Source: Lactobacillus sp. LL6
GTDB lineage: Bacteria; Bacillota; Bacilli; Lactobacillales; Lactobacillaceae
DNA length: 64,000 bases
Direction of reading: 5' to 3'
Assembly: GCF_007570935.1 (NCBI RefSeq)
Contig: NZ_VLLR01000001.1
Coordinates: 1,550,001-1,614,000 of the forward strand
Below the pieces are notes generated by a model. The model was given only the letters and a program-made list of their open reading frames with translations. It did no database searches and was not told where the DNA came from. Shown here in pieces: positions 49,297 to 58,678 of this stretch. Made by a program: the position numbers and the translations under genes. Each line of letters begins with the position of its first letter. Position 1 is the first letter of the stretch.

Positions 49297-49446
49297 CTAT
49301 TTAAATTTATTAATCTGATATTTCCAAAAACTTTTTATACTTATAGAATTTCTTTTAATCCACTCAACTACATTTTCAATCCATCCACCTGAAATTAAGT
49401 ATATTGCTACAAAAGCTAATATTAATTCAAAAATAATTTTTAACAT
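49297..49446 (-). CDS. 49-residue membrane peptide
   Basis: MLKIIFELILAFVAIYLISG helix followed by GWIENVVEWIKRNSIS and a basic aromatic tail. The ribosome-binding site is weak (AAAAG). The WIENVVEWI stretch loosely recalls GEWIDIILQVV of the 29-residue peptide. Second gene of the box E unit; function unknown. Confidence 0.45.
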   Translation of the reverse strand: MLKIIFELILAFVAIYLISGGWIENVVEWIKRNSISIKSFWKYQINKFK

Positions 49447-49470
49447 CTTAAAAGTCACTTTTATCTTTCA

Positions 49471-49713
49471 CTATCTATAATTTTTGTTTTTATCTCTAAT
49501 AAAAATATAATCATATTTTAGCATTATAAATATTAATATTATACTAATGCACAATTTAATTGCATAAGGGACCGAGGATAATCCATTTGAAAATCCAATA
49601 AATTTAATAAAGCTATCTATAAATGAATATCCATTTAATATATAAATTAAGTCATTTAATCCCAAAGTTAAAGTTATTAGTGGAGCAATTATAGACATAA
49701 TTTTTTTATACAT
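49471..49713 (-). CDS. hypothetical membrane protein of the box E unit
   Basis: 80 residues from ATG 49713 (AAAGGAT upstream; the start at 49752 is rejected). Two helices, basic C-terminus. Probable immunity or accessory protein; no family recognised. Confidence 0.55.
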   Translation of the reverse strand: MYKKIMSIIAPLITLTLGLNDLIYILNGYSFIDSFIKFIGFSNGLSSVPYAIKLCISIILIFIMLKYDYIFIRDKNKNYR

Positions 49714-49775
49714 TTTTATCCTTTTCGTTTCTACTACTGTTAATGCTAACAAATAAACTGTTCTTTTTATAAAAA

Positions 49776-49810
49776 TGGACCAATCTTGCTTATTTTTGGA
49801 CTGATTTTGC
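49776..49810 (-). promoter_or_regulatory. response-regulator box E
   Basis: TGGACCAATCTTGC (49776-49789) and TGGACTGATTTTGC (49797-49810), period 21. Confidence 0.75.
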
Positions 49811-49826
49811 TTTCAGTCCATTATTT

Positions 49827-50069
49827 TTATAAAGGAATTGTCATGTTAACAAATCCAGCTAAAACTTTCACCCAACATCTCCAATAAACTTGCCAAAATG
49901 ATTCAAATTTTATTTCATACTTTTTGCGTTTACCATTTTCTATTTTGTAATAGACATAAATATAATCAGAACCCTGTTTTGCTTTTAGTGTTTTAGGAAG
50001 TGCAAGGATTGCTGCAAGCATTAAGATTATAATTATAAAGCCAATAACGGCTAAGATGAAATCTCTCAT
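49827..50069 (-). CDS. small membrane protein
   Basis: 80 residues from ATG 50069 (GGAG, six-base spacing; the in-frame start at 50081 overlaps that site). One membrane helix (about 5-25), then a Lys/Tyr-rich region (YIYVYYKIENGKRKKYEIKF). No family recognised. It is not preceded by a regulator box. Confidence 0.55.
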   Translation of the reverse strand: MRDFILAVIGFIIIILMLAAILALPKTLKAKQGSDYIYVYYKIENGKRKKYEIKFESFWQVYWRCWVKVLAGFVNMTIPL

Positions 50070-50156
50070 TATTTTCTCCAATTAGTTTTGCAATAATTAT
50101 AACGATAGAAAAAAATCTTTACAACAAAAAAAGCGCCTACTACAGCACTTCTTTCA

Positions 50157-50453
50157 CTATAAAACTTCAGTATATTTCTTAAGCTCTGCCTGCAATTTCT
50201 TAACTCCTGCTGGCGCCTTAAAATCAGTCTTAACTAAATAGTCTGACAATTCTTCATCAAGTTCTTTAGCAATTTCATCTCTGGGTTCATTTTTACTTGC
50301 TTTAAAGAGAGCAAGTTCAACAAACTTCATTATATCTTTATTTCCTAATAAATCTGGATCACGATTAACCATCCATCTTAACTTAGTCATAAATTCATTG
50401 TTTTCCGGGGTGAGGTCTTGGTGCATCCCCACACCCTCATCAGGTTTTCTCAT
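50157..50453 (-). CDS. small helical protein, possibly bacteriocin immunity (EntA_Immun-like)
   Basis: 98 residues, soluble and all-helical (LRWMVNRDPDLLGNKDIMKF..., PAGVKKLQAELKKYTEV), the size and character of enterocin A-type immunity proteins, but no clear signature. GAGGT precedes the ATG. It lies at the edge of the bacteriocin locus. A weak hairpin with T-run follows at about 50128-50153. Confidence 0.5.
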   Translation of the reverse strand: MRKPDEGVGMHQDLTPENNEFMTKLRWMVNRDPDLLGNKDIMKFVELALFKASKNEPRDEIAKELDEELSDYLVKTDFKAPAGVKKLQAELKKYTEVL

Positions 50454-50587
50454 AATTATACCTCCTAATATCTAACTCAATTCTACTACCAACTAAGTTA
50501 ATTAACCAAAATTAATTATTTTCTTGATTATTTATCATTTAATGATATTATTAATTTAATTTTAATGTTTAAGAAGGCTTTAAAACT

Positions 50588-51214
50588 ATGAACTCCAATA
50601 AACATATTCTTACTAAAAATATCAACCACTTCGCTTTATTCATTGAACTAGCTTACGTCGTTTTACTTCTGTACTCTATTTTATTTAACTTCTCTCTTTT
50701 TGCTCATCTTATCGTAGGTCAGTTTTTTCTTATTATTGCCTACTTTTTAACCGGCTGGATTTATGTTCTTCACCTTAAAGTTTCCGGTCAATATGTTTCT
50801 CAGCATTATCGAAAACGTGAATCTTTAGCTGATAAACTGGCTAACCTGCTACCACATTATACATTTAAGAAAAGTTTTTATCGTTTTTTAGGATTAATCG
50901 TAATTTTATCTTCTGCAACATATTTCGTTATAAGCTTAGTAATTGTTTTTCAAGATTTAGCTTCTCCTACTAATAATTTTGATGTTTTTGATAGCTTCGC
51001 TCTATACACTAACATGGCAAATCAAATATTTCTTTTTGATCTTTTAACAGGCTTGCTGATGGGCTATAAAAGAATGGTGCGCAACTCAAGTATTGGCATT
51101 ATGATTTGTTCAATTGTTTTGGCAATTTGTTGGCCACATCTTTGGTTAACTTATATAATTATGCTTTTCACAGGATTTTTAGGATTAATTTTATTTATCC
51201 GCAATCAAATTTAA
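50588..51214 (+). CDS. hypothetical membrane protein
   Basis: 208 residues with about six helices in two halves separated by a basic loop (QHYRKRESLADKLANLLPHYTFKK). A lone plus-strand gene bounded by a terminator. No family recognised. Confidence 0.65.
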   Translation: MNSNKHILTKNINHFALFIELAYVVLLLYSILFNFSLFAHLIVGQFFLIIAYFLTGWIYVLHLKVSGQYVSQHYRKRESLADKLANLLPHYTFKKSFYRFLGLIVILSSATYFVISLVIVFQDLASPTNNFDVFDSFALYTNMANQIFLFDLLTGLLMGYKRMVRNSSIGIMICSIVLAICWPHLWLTYIIMLFTGFLGLILFIRNQI

Positions 51215-51218
51215 TTAT

Positions 51219-51258
51219 ACAAAAACCCTCCAGCTTCAAACTGGAGGGTTTTATTAAT
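51219..51258 (+). repeat. 40-bp direct repeat containing a terminator, left copy
   Basis: Identical to 51960-51999. Contains AACCCTCCAG cttcaaa CTGGAGGGTT with T-run. It overlaps the toxin stop codon. Terminates the 208-residue gene in the plus direction. Confidence 0.9.
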
Positions 51259-51553
51259 GTCTTTTCTTTATTCTTTCTTCAGCATCCCTATAAACTTCTT
51301 CATTAGACCTTTTACCAATTGCAATTATTGAAATTATACTTATTTTTTGGTTTTCTTGAGTGAATACTACTCGTAATTCCATCTTTCTATTTTTCAATTT
51401 TCGACAATTATGAAGCTCTCCATGCAATTGAGCTCCTGCTTGCATTCCTTGAATTTTTAATCTATCTAAAGCCTTATCAACAAATAATCGTTGAGAACCA
51501 TCTAAATGTTGATATTCTTTTTTTGCTTCTTTCCAATAATTAATTTCAAACAT
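51254..51553 (-). CDS. RelE/ParE-family toxin
   Basis: 99 residues. WKEAKKEYQHLDGSQRLFVDKALDRL, LHGELHNCRKLKNRKMELRVVFT and IISIIAIGKRSNEEVYRDAEERI are typical of RelE-fold mRNA interferases. One-base overlap with the antitoxin stop. Confidence 0.88.
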   Translation of the reverse strand: MFEINYWKEAKKEYQHLDGSQRLFVDKALDRLKIQGMQAGAQLHGELHNCRKLKNRKMELRVVFTQENQKISIISIIAIGKRSNEEVYRDAEERIKKRH

Positions 51554-51885
51554 TATTCCCAGCCATCATCTTCATCAATTATTGGTTTTTGATTAGCTAC
51601 TTCTTCTCCTCTAACTTCTTTATCAGAGAATCTTTCACCACTATCATTTTGTATTCTAAATTGAACTTCTTTTTCAATTTGTAAATCTAGAATTTTTTCT
51701 TCAAGGTCATTTAATTTTTTTACCATTCCCTCATAATCATTTACTGACATCACAATTCCTGCTGGAGTATCTCGATTAAACACATAAATACCAGTTTTCT
51801 CAGCTTGTGCATCATTAAAAATTTGCTTAGGATTCTTTTTTAAATTAGAAATATTGGTAGTTGGAACATCTAATGTTTTTAACAT
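51553..51885 (-). CDS. Phd/YefM-type antitoxin
   Basis: 110 residues. The N-terminal VPTTNISNLKKNPKQIFNDAQAEKTGIYVFNRDTPAGIVMSVNDYE is the DNA-binding YefM/Phd fold. The acidic C-terminus (IIDEDDGWE) is expected to wrap the toxin. AAGGAGG lies eight bases before the ATG. Confidence 0.86.
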   Translation of the reverse strand: MLKTLDVPTTNISNLKKNPKQIFNDAQAEKTGIYVFNRDTPAGIVMSVNDYEGMVKKLNDLEEKILDLQIEKEVQFRIQNDSGERFSDKEVRGEEVANQKPIIDEDDGWE

Positions 51886-51959
51886 AATTAAGACCTCCTT
51901 ATTTATTAATAATATTTTATTACTTTTTAAAAGTCTACTAAAAGATTCCTAAAAGTCAC

Positions 51960-51999
51960 ACAAAAACCCTCCAGCTTCAAACTGGAGGGTTTTATTAAT
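51960..51999 (+). repeat. 40-bp direct repeat containing a terminator, right copy
   Basis: Identical to 51219-51258. It overlaps the last codons of the racemase gene. On the minus strand it terminates murE-racemase. Confidence 0.9.
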
Positions 52000-52744
52000 T
52001 ATACATATATTTGGCGCAAGCCTCTTTTGGATCCATGCCATTACGAATCTTCAATGCCAATTCAATTGACACATCCGCAATAATTGATTGCGGATCAATT
52101 ACGTTATATGGATGGTCTGGTGCTTTTTCTTGAGCTAATGACAATTCGGTGCATCCAAGCAAAATAACATTGCACCCATATTTGTCATGCATAGTCTTCA
52201 AGATTTTATGATACAAATCGTGATCAACGCGTCCCTTTTCTTTAATGTCAGAGTATATTAATTCATTTACCATTGGTTGAATTTCTGGGCCACCAAGCTC
52301 GACCTTACGTCCAACTTTCTTGATTTCATCAGCATACAAATGATCATAAATTGATCCTTCTGTTGCTATCAAACCAATTTTTTCTTCATTTGGATAATTT
52401 TCAATAAAGTTATGAACAGCAATTCTCATCATATGCAAGAACGGAATATCATTTAACTTATTTAAATCATCATAAAAATAATGCGCTGTGTTACATGGCA
52501 TAACATAAAAATCAGTTCCAATTTTTGCCTGATTTTCTACATCATCTTTTAAATCATAAAAGAAATTTGGTTTTGAATGATCTTTAATATAAGCAGTTCT
52601 ATCGGGAACTTGAGCATCATTAACTAAATAATAATTAAGATAATCTTGATCGCGATTGATTTTTACACGGTGGTTAATGAGACGAACATAACTTTCTGTA
52701 GCGATAGTTCCCATCCCACCAATAATACTAAAAAAATGCTTCAT
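51995..52744 (-). CDS. aspartate/glutamate racemase family protein
   Basis: 249 residues with both catalytic cysteines: MPCNTAHYFYDDL near 83 and LLGCTELSL near 195, plus the N-terminal IIGGMGTIATESYV. Specificity (Asp versus Glu) is not decided by motifs; GMGTxAT is more common in Asp racemases. It lies 11 bases downstream of murE. D-Asp is used in the peptidoglycan cross-bridge of many lactobacilli, which suggests that role. Confidence 0.85.
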   Translation of the reverse strand: MKHFFSIIGGMGTIATESYVRLINHRVKINRDQDYLNYYLVNDAQVPDRTAYIKDHSKPNFFYDLKDDVENQAKIGTDFYVMPCNTAHYFYDDLNKLNDIPFLHMMRIAVHNFIENYPNEEKIGLIATEGSIYDHLYADEIKKVGRKVELGGPEIQPMVNELIYSDIKEKGRVDHDLYHKILKTMHDKYGCNVILLGCTELSLAQEKAPDHPYNVIDPQSIIADVSIELALKIRNGMDPKEACAKYMYN

Positions 52745-52755
52745 ATTATCACACT

Positions 52756-54324
52756 TTAATTAAAATGTTCTTGATTGCCTTCAAGTTCATTAATTACACG
52801 TTGTGCAACTACAATATCAGATGGATATGGATTATCGACTCCGCGAACTTTTTGGAATGCATCTGCACCCTTACCACAGATAAGAACTACATCATCCTTG
52901 CCAGCCATACTAATTGCATCATGGATTGCTTTTTCACGATCAAGTTCAATAGTAACATCACATTTAGAATGATCAATTCCTGAATCAATTTCTTCTGCAA
53001 TTGATTGTGGATCTTCAAATCCAGGATCATCAGTAGTAAGAAATGCCTTATCAGCATATGCGCTAAGACTTTCACTAAAGCCTGGACGACGCGATACTCC
53101 TTTGTCTCCAGGAGCACCTACAACAACAATGATTTTCGGATTATCAAATTCTTTTTGCATGAAACGCATCAAAGCCATCATAGAAGCTTTATTGTGAGCA
53201 TAATCGACCACAACCATTCCATGTTCTTTAGTCATTTCATTTTGCATTCTACCCGGAATTGTAACATGGCGAATGCCCTTAGCACATTCATCATGACTCA
53301 TGCCAGCAAGGCCAGCTCCAATAATTGCGGCAGTCCCATTTGATTCATTAAAGTCACCAATCATTTGGAGAGTATAGTCACCATTAATTGGTAATTCCTT
53401 TGCCTTATCTGTTGCACAGAAAAGCTTGAACTTAGTTTCACGCATATCAGTTTCTTGTGAAGCATATCTGAAATCAATTGGGACTTTTAGATTAGGGTTT
53501 TCAAAGTTTTCACTTGCAAACAAGTAAATGCTATCTGGATTTGTAGTAGTGGTTGCAGCAGCATATACTTCATCAAAGTGATCAGTTTCCGCATTAATAA
53601 TACATTTACGAGAGTTTACAAGTAATTGTAGTTTACAATGTAAGTAATCAGCAAAGTTAGGATGTTCATTCGGACCAATGTGATCTGGAGTAATATTCAA
53701 GAAAAATCCCAAATCATATGTAAGTCCAAATACACGATTCTTCTTGTAAGCTTGACTTGAAACTTCCATTACCAAATGGGTCATTCCATTATCAACTGCA
53801 GTACGCATATCACGGAATAAGTCTAAACTTTCTGGTGTAGTCAAACTTGACTTAAAGGTATCTTCTGGTTTTGGTCCTACCACATCATTTACTGAAGAAA
53901 TAAGGGCAGTACGTCCACCATTCATCTTATCAAGCATTCCTTTTAAAAAGTATGCAGAAGTAGTCTTTCCCTTAGTTCCAGTGAATGCTACAACAAACAA
54001 ATCGTCTTGTGGAAAACCAAAAAATGCAGCAGAAAGAAGTGCCATCGCCTTAGAAACATCACGAACAATTAAAGCGTGCATCCCTTTTCCTTCTGGATAT
54101 GGTTGCTCTGCCACATAACAGATTGCACCATTATCTTTGGCCATTGATAAATAAGTTGGTCTGAAACCAGCACCTTTACAGAAAAATAAAGTATTAGTTT
54201 CAATGTCGCGTGAATCATAGGATACATATTCCATTTTAGTTGCGACAGTATCTTGAACTGCACTTGATTTTAGCAAGTGGTGTTCTTTTAAAATTAAAAT
54301 GCAGGTATTTAGAGAAATACTCAT
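52756..54324 (-). CDS. murE: UDP-MurNAc-tripeptide synthetase, L-lysine type
   Basis: 522 residues, Mur ligase. N-terminal UDP domain with SYDSRDI; ATP site FTGTKGKTTSAYF; ITPDHIGPNEHPNFADYLHCKLQL carries the carbamylated Lys; VVDYAHNKASM; C-terminal TTDDPGFEDPQSIAEEI. The specificity motif reads DDPG instead of DNPR, so L-Lys rather than diaminopimelate is expected. ATG follows GAGGAG. Confidence 0.92.
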   Translation of the reverse strand: MSISLNTCILILKEHHLLKSSAVQDTVATKMEYVSYDSRDIETNTLFFCKGAGFRPTYLSMAKDNGAICYVAEQPYPEGKGMHALIVRDVSKAMALLSAAFFGFPQDDLFVVAFTGTKGKTTSAYFLKGMLDKMNGGRTALISSVNDVVGPKPEDTFKSSLTTPESLDLFRDMRTAVDNGMTHLVMEVSSQAYKKNRVFGLTYDLGFFLNITPDHIGPNEHPNFADYLHCKLQLLVNSRKCIINAETDHFDEVYAAATTTTNPDSIYLFASENFENPNLKVPIDFRYASQETDMRETKFKLFCATDKAKELPINGDYTLQMIGDFNESNGTAAIIGAGLAGMSHDECAKGIRHVTIPGRMQNEMTKEHGMVVVDYAHNKASMMALMRFMQKEFDNPKIIVVVGAPGDKGVSRRPGFSESLSAYADKAFLTTDDPGFEDPQSIAEEIDSGIDHSKCDVTIELDREKAIHDAISMAGKDDVVLICGKGADAFQKVRGVDNPYPSDIVVAQRVINELEGNQEHFN

Positions 54325-54383
54325 AAGCCTTATCTCCTCAAATTTGTTATTGCTGAATGAATAAGTAAATTATAGCACAGCTA

Positions 54384-55535
54384 TTAATGTTGCGCTGACT
54401 TGCTTGGATCTAATGGCAGACGAATTATAAAACTTGTCCAATTGTCATCTGATTTACAACGAATTGTACCATGGTGGAGATCAACAACTCCTTTAGAAAT
54501 TGAAAGTCCTAATCCCGTTCCACCAGTTTTGGTATTACGAGAAGTTTCCACTCGATAAAATCTTTCAAAAATTTTATCAAGAGATTTTTGAGGAATTTTC
54601 TCACCATTGTTTTCAATTCTTAATTCAACTTGTTCATTATTCACTAAATTAGCAACCAGTTTTATCTTAGTTGCACCAGTACCGTATTTTAAGGCATTGG
54701 TAATTAAATTATTGTAAACCCGAACTAATTTTTCTGGATCCGCCTTAATTGTTAAATCTTTTGGTCTAGCTTCTATTTCAAAAGTAATTCCCTTTTTCTC
54801 AGCTTCAAGTTCAAATCCAGCTTCAACTTGTTCAAGCATTGAATAAATGTGAAGCGGAGCTAAATTTAAAGTAGTATTTGTAGACTTCAGGGTTGTATAT
54901 TCTAACAAGTCATTTGCTAAAGACTTCATTTGCTCAGCTTTTGTATAAGCAATATTAATATATTTCATTTGGTCTTCTGGACTTGCAGCACCTGATTTTA
55001 ATAAACCTAAATATCCAATAATTGAAGTTAGAGGTGTTCGAATATCATGAGAAACATTAGTAATCAATTCATCCTTACTTTTTTCAATAGCTCGTTCTTC
55101 ATTAATTGAACTCACAGTACTATCAACTAATGAATTAATAGAATCAATTACCCTTTGTAAATCTGTTCTTACAACAAAAGATATTCGATGATCAAAGTGA
55201 CCATTTGCAATATAATGAAGCTCAGAAATAACATGTCTTAATTGCATTTGGTGATATCTTCGAATCAATCTCCAATACAAAACAATTAAGTCACCTAAGG
55301 CCATAATTAAAATAAAAGAGTTTTGCCAAGACCATAAATGTCGTCCTCCGACAAAAGTCATAGTTTTCTTTAAAAAATAAATACCATTGACTAGATTTTC
55401 ATCTTGTAAAATTGCAAGATGAATTAAGATGATAATGGACAAGTTAAGCAAAAGTAATAAAACAATTGTGACTACTGCTTCAGCAAATAATTCACTTTTT
55501 TCAGCGCCAGTTAATTTTACACGCTCTTTTTTCAC
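54384..55535 (-). CDS. sensor histidine kinase (OmpR/EnvZ class)
   Basis: 383 residues: two membrane helices (about 17-38 and 69-86) around a ~30-residue outer loop, HAMP-like region, H box NVSHDIRTPLTSIIGYLGLLK, N box NNLITNALKYG and G box TGGTGLGLSISKGVV. The short outer loop suggests intramembrane sensing of cell-envelope stress. Directly behind its regulator (three-base gap). Confidence 0.92.
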   Translation of the reverse strand: MKKERVKLTGAEKSELFAEAVVTIVLLLLLNLSIIILIHLAILQDENLVNGIYFLKKTMTFVGGRHLWSWQNSFILIMALGDLIVLYWRLIRRYHQMQLRHVISELHYIANGHFDHRISFVVRTDLQRVIDSINSLVDSTVSSINEERAIEKSKDELITNVSHDIRTPLTSIIGYLGLLKSGAASPEDQMKYINIAYTKAEQMKSLANDLLEYTTLKSTNTTLNLAPLHIYSMLEQVEAGFELEAEKKGITFEIEARPKDLTIKADPEKLVRVYNNLITNALKYGTGATKIKLVANLVNNEQVELRIENNGEKIPQKSLDKIFERFYRVETSRNTKTGGTGLGLSISKGVVDLHHGTIRCKSDDNWTSFIIRLPLDPSKSAQH

Positions 55536-55538
55536 AAA

Positions 55539-56225
55539 TTATGCCTCAATCTTATAGCCAACGCCCCAGACAGTTTGAATTACATCTTCACCGCCAGTAG
55601 CTTTTTGAATTTTATCTCGAAGATGAGATACGTGAACCATAACAGTTTTGGCAGAAACAATTGACTCTTGTTGCCAAACTCTTTCAAAAATCTCATCTGC
55701 AGAAAATACGCGATTAGGATGACTGGCCAAGAGATATAAAATTCCAAATTCTAAAGCAGTTAACTGAATAATCTTTCCATCAATTGTCTTCACTTCATGT
55801 GAATCACGATTAATTACAAGCGGACCAACTTCTAAAATATCTGGCTCATCATCTTTGACTTGCTTTTGACTACGACGAAGAAGTGATCTAACGCGTGCCA
55901 TAACTTCCAGTGGATTAAATGGTTTAGACACATAGTCATCAGCACCCGTAATCAAGCCTTGAATTTTATCCATATCACCAGTTTTGGCAGAAACAATAAT
56001 AATAGGAATATCTGAATCTTTTCTTACTTCTTTAATAACATCAATTCCTGTCATATTCGGCATCATTACATCTAATATCATTAAGGCAATATCAGGTGTA
56101 GTAGATAGTTTAGTAATTGCTTCTTTTCCACTGTAGGCAGTTACAGGTTCATAACCTTCATTTTTTAAATAAATGCTTAATAATTCAACGATTTCTTTAT
56201 CGTCATCAACAACTAAGATTTTCAC
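55539..56225 (-). CDS. OmpR-family response regulator
   Basis: 228 residues: receiver with VDDDKEI, phospho-Asp in MILDVMMPNMTG and Lys in ADDYVSKPFNP; winged helix from about 130 with ALEFGILYLLASHPNRVFSADEIFERVW. Partner of the kinase at 54384. Resembles VanR-type regulators. Confidence 0.93.
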   Translation of the reverse strand: MKILVVDDDKEIVELLSIYLKNEGYEPVTAYSGKEAITKLSTTPDIALMILDVMMPNMTGIDVIKEVRKDSDIPIIIVSAKTGDMDKIQGLITGADDYVSKPFNPLEVMARVRSLLRRSQKQVKDDEPDILEVGPLVINRDSHEVKTIDGKIIQLTALEFGILYLLASHPNRVFSADEIFERVWQQESIVSAKTVMVHVSHLRDKIQKATGGEDVIQTVWGVGYKIEA

Positions 56226-56357
56226 GAGGATTTGTCCTCCTTCTTTACTTAAAAATATTATTCATCCTAGTATAGTTTACCAGAGTCTATGCTTACTATT
56301 TTAACTATTTTTAAGCAAAGTCACAAAATTCTGCTTAAATTTTTAACAAAAATAAAA

Positions 56358-56386
56358 AAAGCTGAGAATAATCTCAACCTTTTAAT
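56358..56386 (-). terminator. terminator
   Basis: GTTGAGattattCTCAGC then T7 on the minus strand behind the 112-residue gene. Confidence 0.65.
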
Positions 56387-56391
56387 ACTAA

Positions 56392-56730
56392 CTATTTTCC
56401 AATCCTCTTATCATCATAAAGTTTAGTTTCTACATAAATGCAGACGATCATAAGAAGTGCAAAACAACAAATCTTGGCTGCTGACGCATAATCAAGCATA
56501 CTGGCAAAGCCAAATAAAATACCATCTGGAACGACCCACCAGGCACCTATCCAAGAATTGAAAGTAGTGCTGAATGTGCCAAAAATTGCAATCAAAATAG
56601 TTACAATAATCAAAATTGTGGTTACAATCATCGCCGGTTTACCAAAATCTTTAAAACTATGATCCCAATAAACCATTAAGCCAAGAAGAACTAATAATAC
56701 GGATACAAGCCATAAACTGCCTTTTTTCAT
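56392..56730 (-). CDS. hypothetical membrane protein
   Basis: 112 residues from ATG 56730 (GAAGG upstream; the in-frame start at 56772 is too far from it). About three or four helices. No family recognised. It follows the ABC exporter pair by only 70 bases and may be their accessory gene. Confidence 0.6.
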   Translation of the reverse strand: MKKGSLWLVSVLLVLLGLMVYWDHSFKDFGKPAMIVTTILIIVTILIAIFGTFSTTFNSWIGAWWVVPDGILFGFASMLDYASAAKICCFALLMIVCIYVETKLYDDKRIGK

Positions 56731-56800
56731 AATAACAGCCTTCTTTCTTATGACCATCGTAACACTATTCACACATTAAGTCCTAATAGTTGCACTTAAA

Positions 56801-58666
56801 TTATTGAATTTCCTTCTTACCAGTATAAAGTTCATAATAATAACCTTTTTTGGCAAGTAATTCATCGTGATTTCCTGATTCAATAATGTGACCGTGATCC
56901 AATACTAAAATAAGATCTGAATTTACAATAGTAGAAAGTCTGTGAGCAATAACAAAACTAGTTCTACCAGCAAGAAGGTTATCCATTCCTGCTTGAACCA
57001 TTTTTTCAGTACGAGTATCAATACTTGAGGTTGCTTCATCTAAAATCATAACCGGTTCATCTGCAATCATGGCTCTTGCAATACTGAGTAGTTGCATTTG
57101 ACCTTGAGATAAATCTCCGCCATCTCCATCAATTACAGTTTCATACCCATCTTCCAGTTCATGAATAAATTCGTCAGCATGTGATAAACGAGCAGCTTGG
57201 TAAACCTCATCATCACTGGCATCAGGATTACCAAAACGAATATTATCCATAATCGTTCCGGTAAATAAGTGAGTTTCTTGTAAAACTATAGAAAGTGATT
57301 GTCTTAAGTCATCTTTTTTAATGTTATCAATTTCAATACCATCATAAGTAATAGTGCCTGAATCAATCTCATAAAAACGATTTAGCATATTAGAAATGGT
57401 TGTTTTACCTGCACCAGTTTCACCAACTAAGGCAACTTTCATACCAGGTTTTGCATTAATTGAAATATCGTATAAAATTTGATGTCCTGGAACATAAGAG
57501 AAGTTGACATGGTTAAATACAATGTGACCTCGTACTGGAACTTCTTTAATTGAGCCATCTTTTTGAGGAACATTCCAATTCCATGCTCCTTCTACTTTCT
57601 TATTTTTAGAAATAGTTACGTTTCCAGTATCAGTTTCAGAAGCTTCATCTTCTAATTGGAAAATACGATGAGCACCAGCTAAAGCCATAACAATTGAGTT
57701 TAACTGTTGGGAAATTTGTGCAATTGGCATACTAAATTGTTTTGATAGTTGCAAAAATGATGCAATTGCACCTAGCGTCAAAGGTGCCCAATTATTGATT
57801 GCGACTGCACCTCCAACAAAAGCAATTAAAACATAGAGTAAGTTACCTATATTACCCATGATTGGAAATAAAATAGTCGCAAAAGTGTTGGCATTTCCTG
57901 AAGCAATTCTCAACTGCTCATTGTATTTTTCAAATCCAGCCTTACTTTCTGGTTCATGAGAAAAGACTTTGATAACTTTTAAACCATTAAGCATTTCTTC
58001 GTTATAACCATTAATCTCACCTAGTTTTTTCTGTTGGACACTAAAATAGTAACTAGACTTTTTAGTTAAGTAGCGAACAATACCAAATGATAAAGCAAAG
58101 ACAATAAATGAAAAAATGGTTAATTGCCAACTCAAAATGAACATTGCACTAATTACAAAAACTAAACTCAAGAATGAATTTGTAAATTGTGGAATTGATT
58201 GCGAAATCATTTGCATTAAAGTATCAATATCATTAGTGTAACGCGACATGATATCGCCATAGTCATTTTGATCAAAATATGCAATTGGTAAACTTTCCAT
58301 ATGAGTAAACATATCATTACGAACACGATATTGAACTTTTTGTGCTAAAACTCCCATTAACATGTTAAAGAGATAATTAGCAATAAAACCAATCGCATAA
58401 ATACCAAACATAACAGCAATTGCATATGCTAAAGGACCATAGTTTGGTGATTGATGATTTTGAACTTGCTTAACTAGAGGGGTGATGTAATTATTGATCA
58501 ATTTTTCAATAAACAGAGTTCCAATAACATTAGAAGCAGCTGCTAAAATAATTGAAATAATCGATATAATAAACATCCATGGACTAGTCGTTAGCACAAG
58601 CTTTAAAAGACGCTTAAGGGTTTGAGAACGATGTCCTTTAATTTGATTAGTATTTGTTTGATTCAA
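56801..58666 (-). CDS. heterodimeric ABC multidrug-type exporter, subunit 2
   Basis: 621 residues: membrane domain (about 30-330) and ATPase with GETGAGKTT, LSQGQMQLLSIARAM and MILDEATSSIDTRTE, intact catalytic Glu. The signature LSQGQ instead of LSGGQ is usual in one half of heterodimeric exporters. It starts 12 bases after subunit 1. Confidence 0.9.
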   Translation of the reverse strand: MNQTNTNQIKGHRSQTLKRLLKLVLTTSPWMFIISIISIILAAASNVIGTLFIEKLINNYITPLVKQVQNHQSPNYGPLAYAIAVMFGIYAIGFIANYLFNMLMGVLAQKVQYRVRNDMFTHMESLPIAYFDQNDYGDIMSRYTNDIDTLMQMISQSIPQFTNSFLSLVFVISAMFILSWQLTIFSFIVFALSFGIVRYLTKKSSYYFSVQQKKLGEINGYNEEMLNGLKVIKVFSHEPESKAGFEKYNEQLRIASGNANTFATILFPIMGNIGNLLYVLIAFVGGAVAINNWAPLTLGAIASFLQLSKQFSMPIAQISQQLNSIVMALAGAHRIFQLEDEASETDTGNVTISKNKKVEGAWNWNVPQKDGSIKEVPVRGHIVFNHVNFSYVPGHQILYDISINAKPGMKVALVGETGAGKTTISNMLNRFYEIDSGTITYDGIEIDNIKKDDLRQSLSIVLQETHLFTGTIMDNIRFGNPDASDDEVYQAARLSHADEFIHELEDGYETVIDGDGGDLSQGQMQLLSIARAMIADEPVMILDEATSSIDTRTEKMVQAGMDNLLAGRTSFVIAHRLSTIVNSDLILVLDHGHIIESGNHDELLAKKGYYYELYTGKKEIQ

Positions 58667-58678
58667 AAAACTCCCCCC

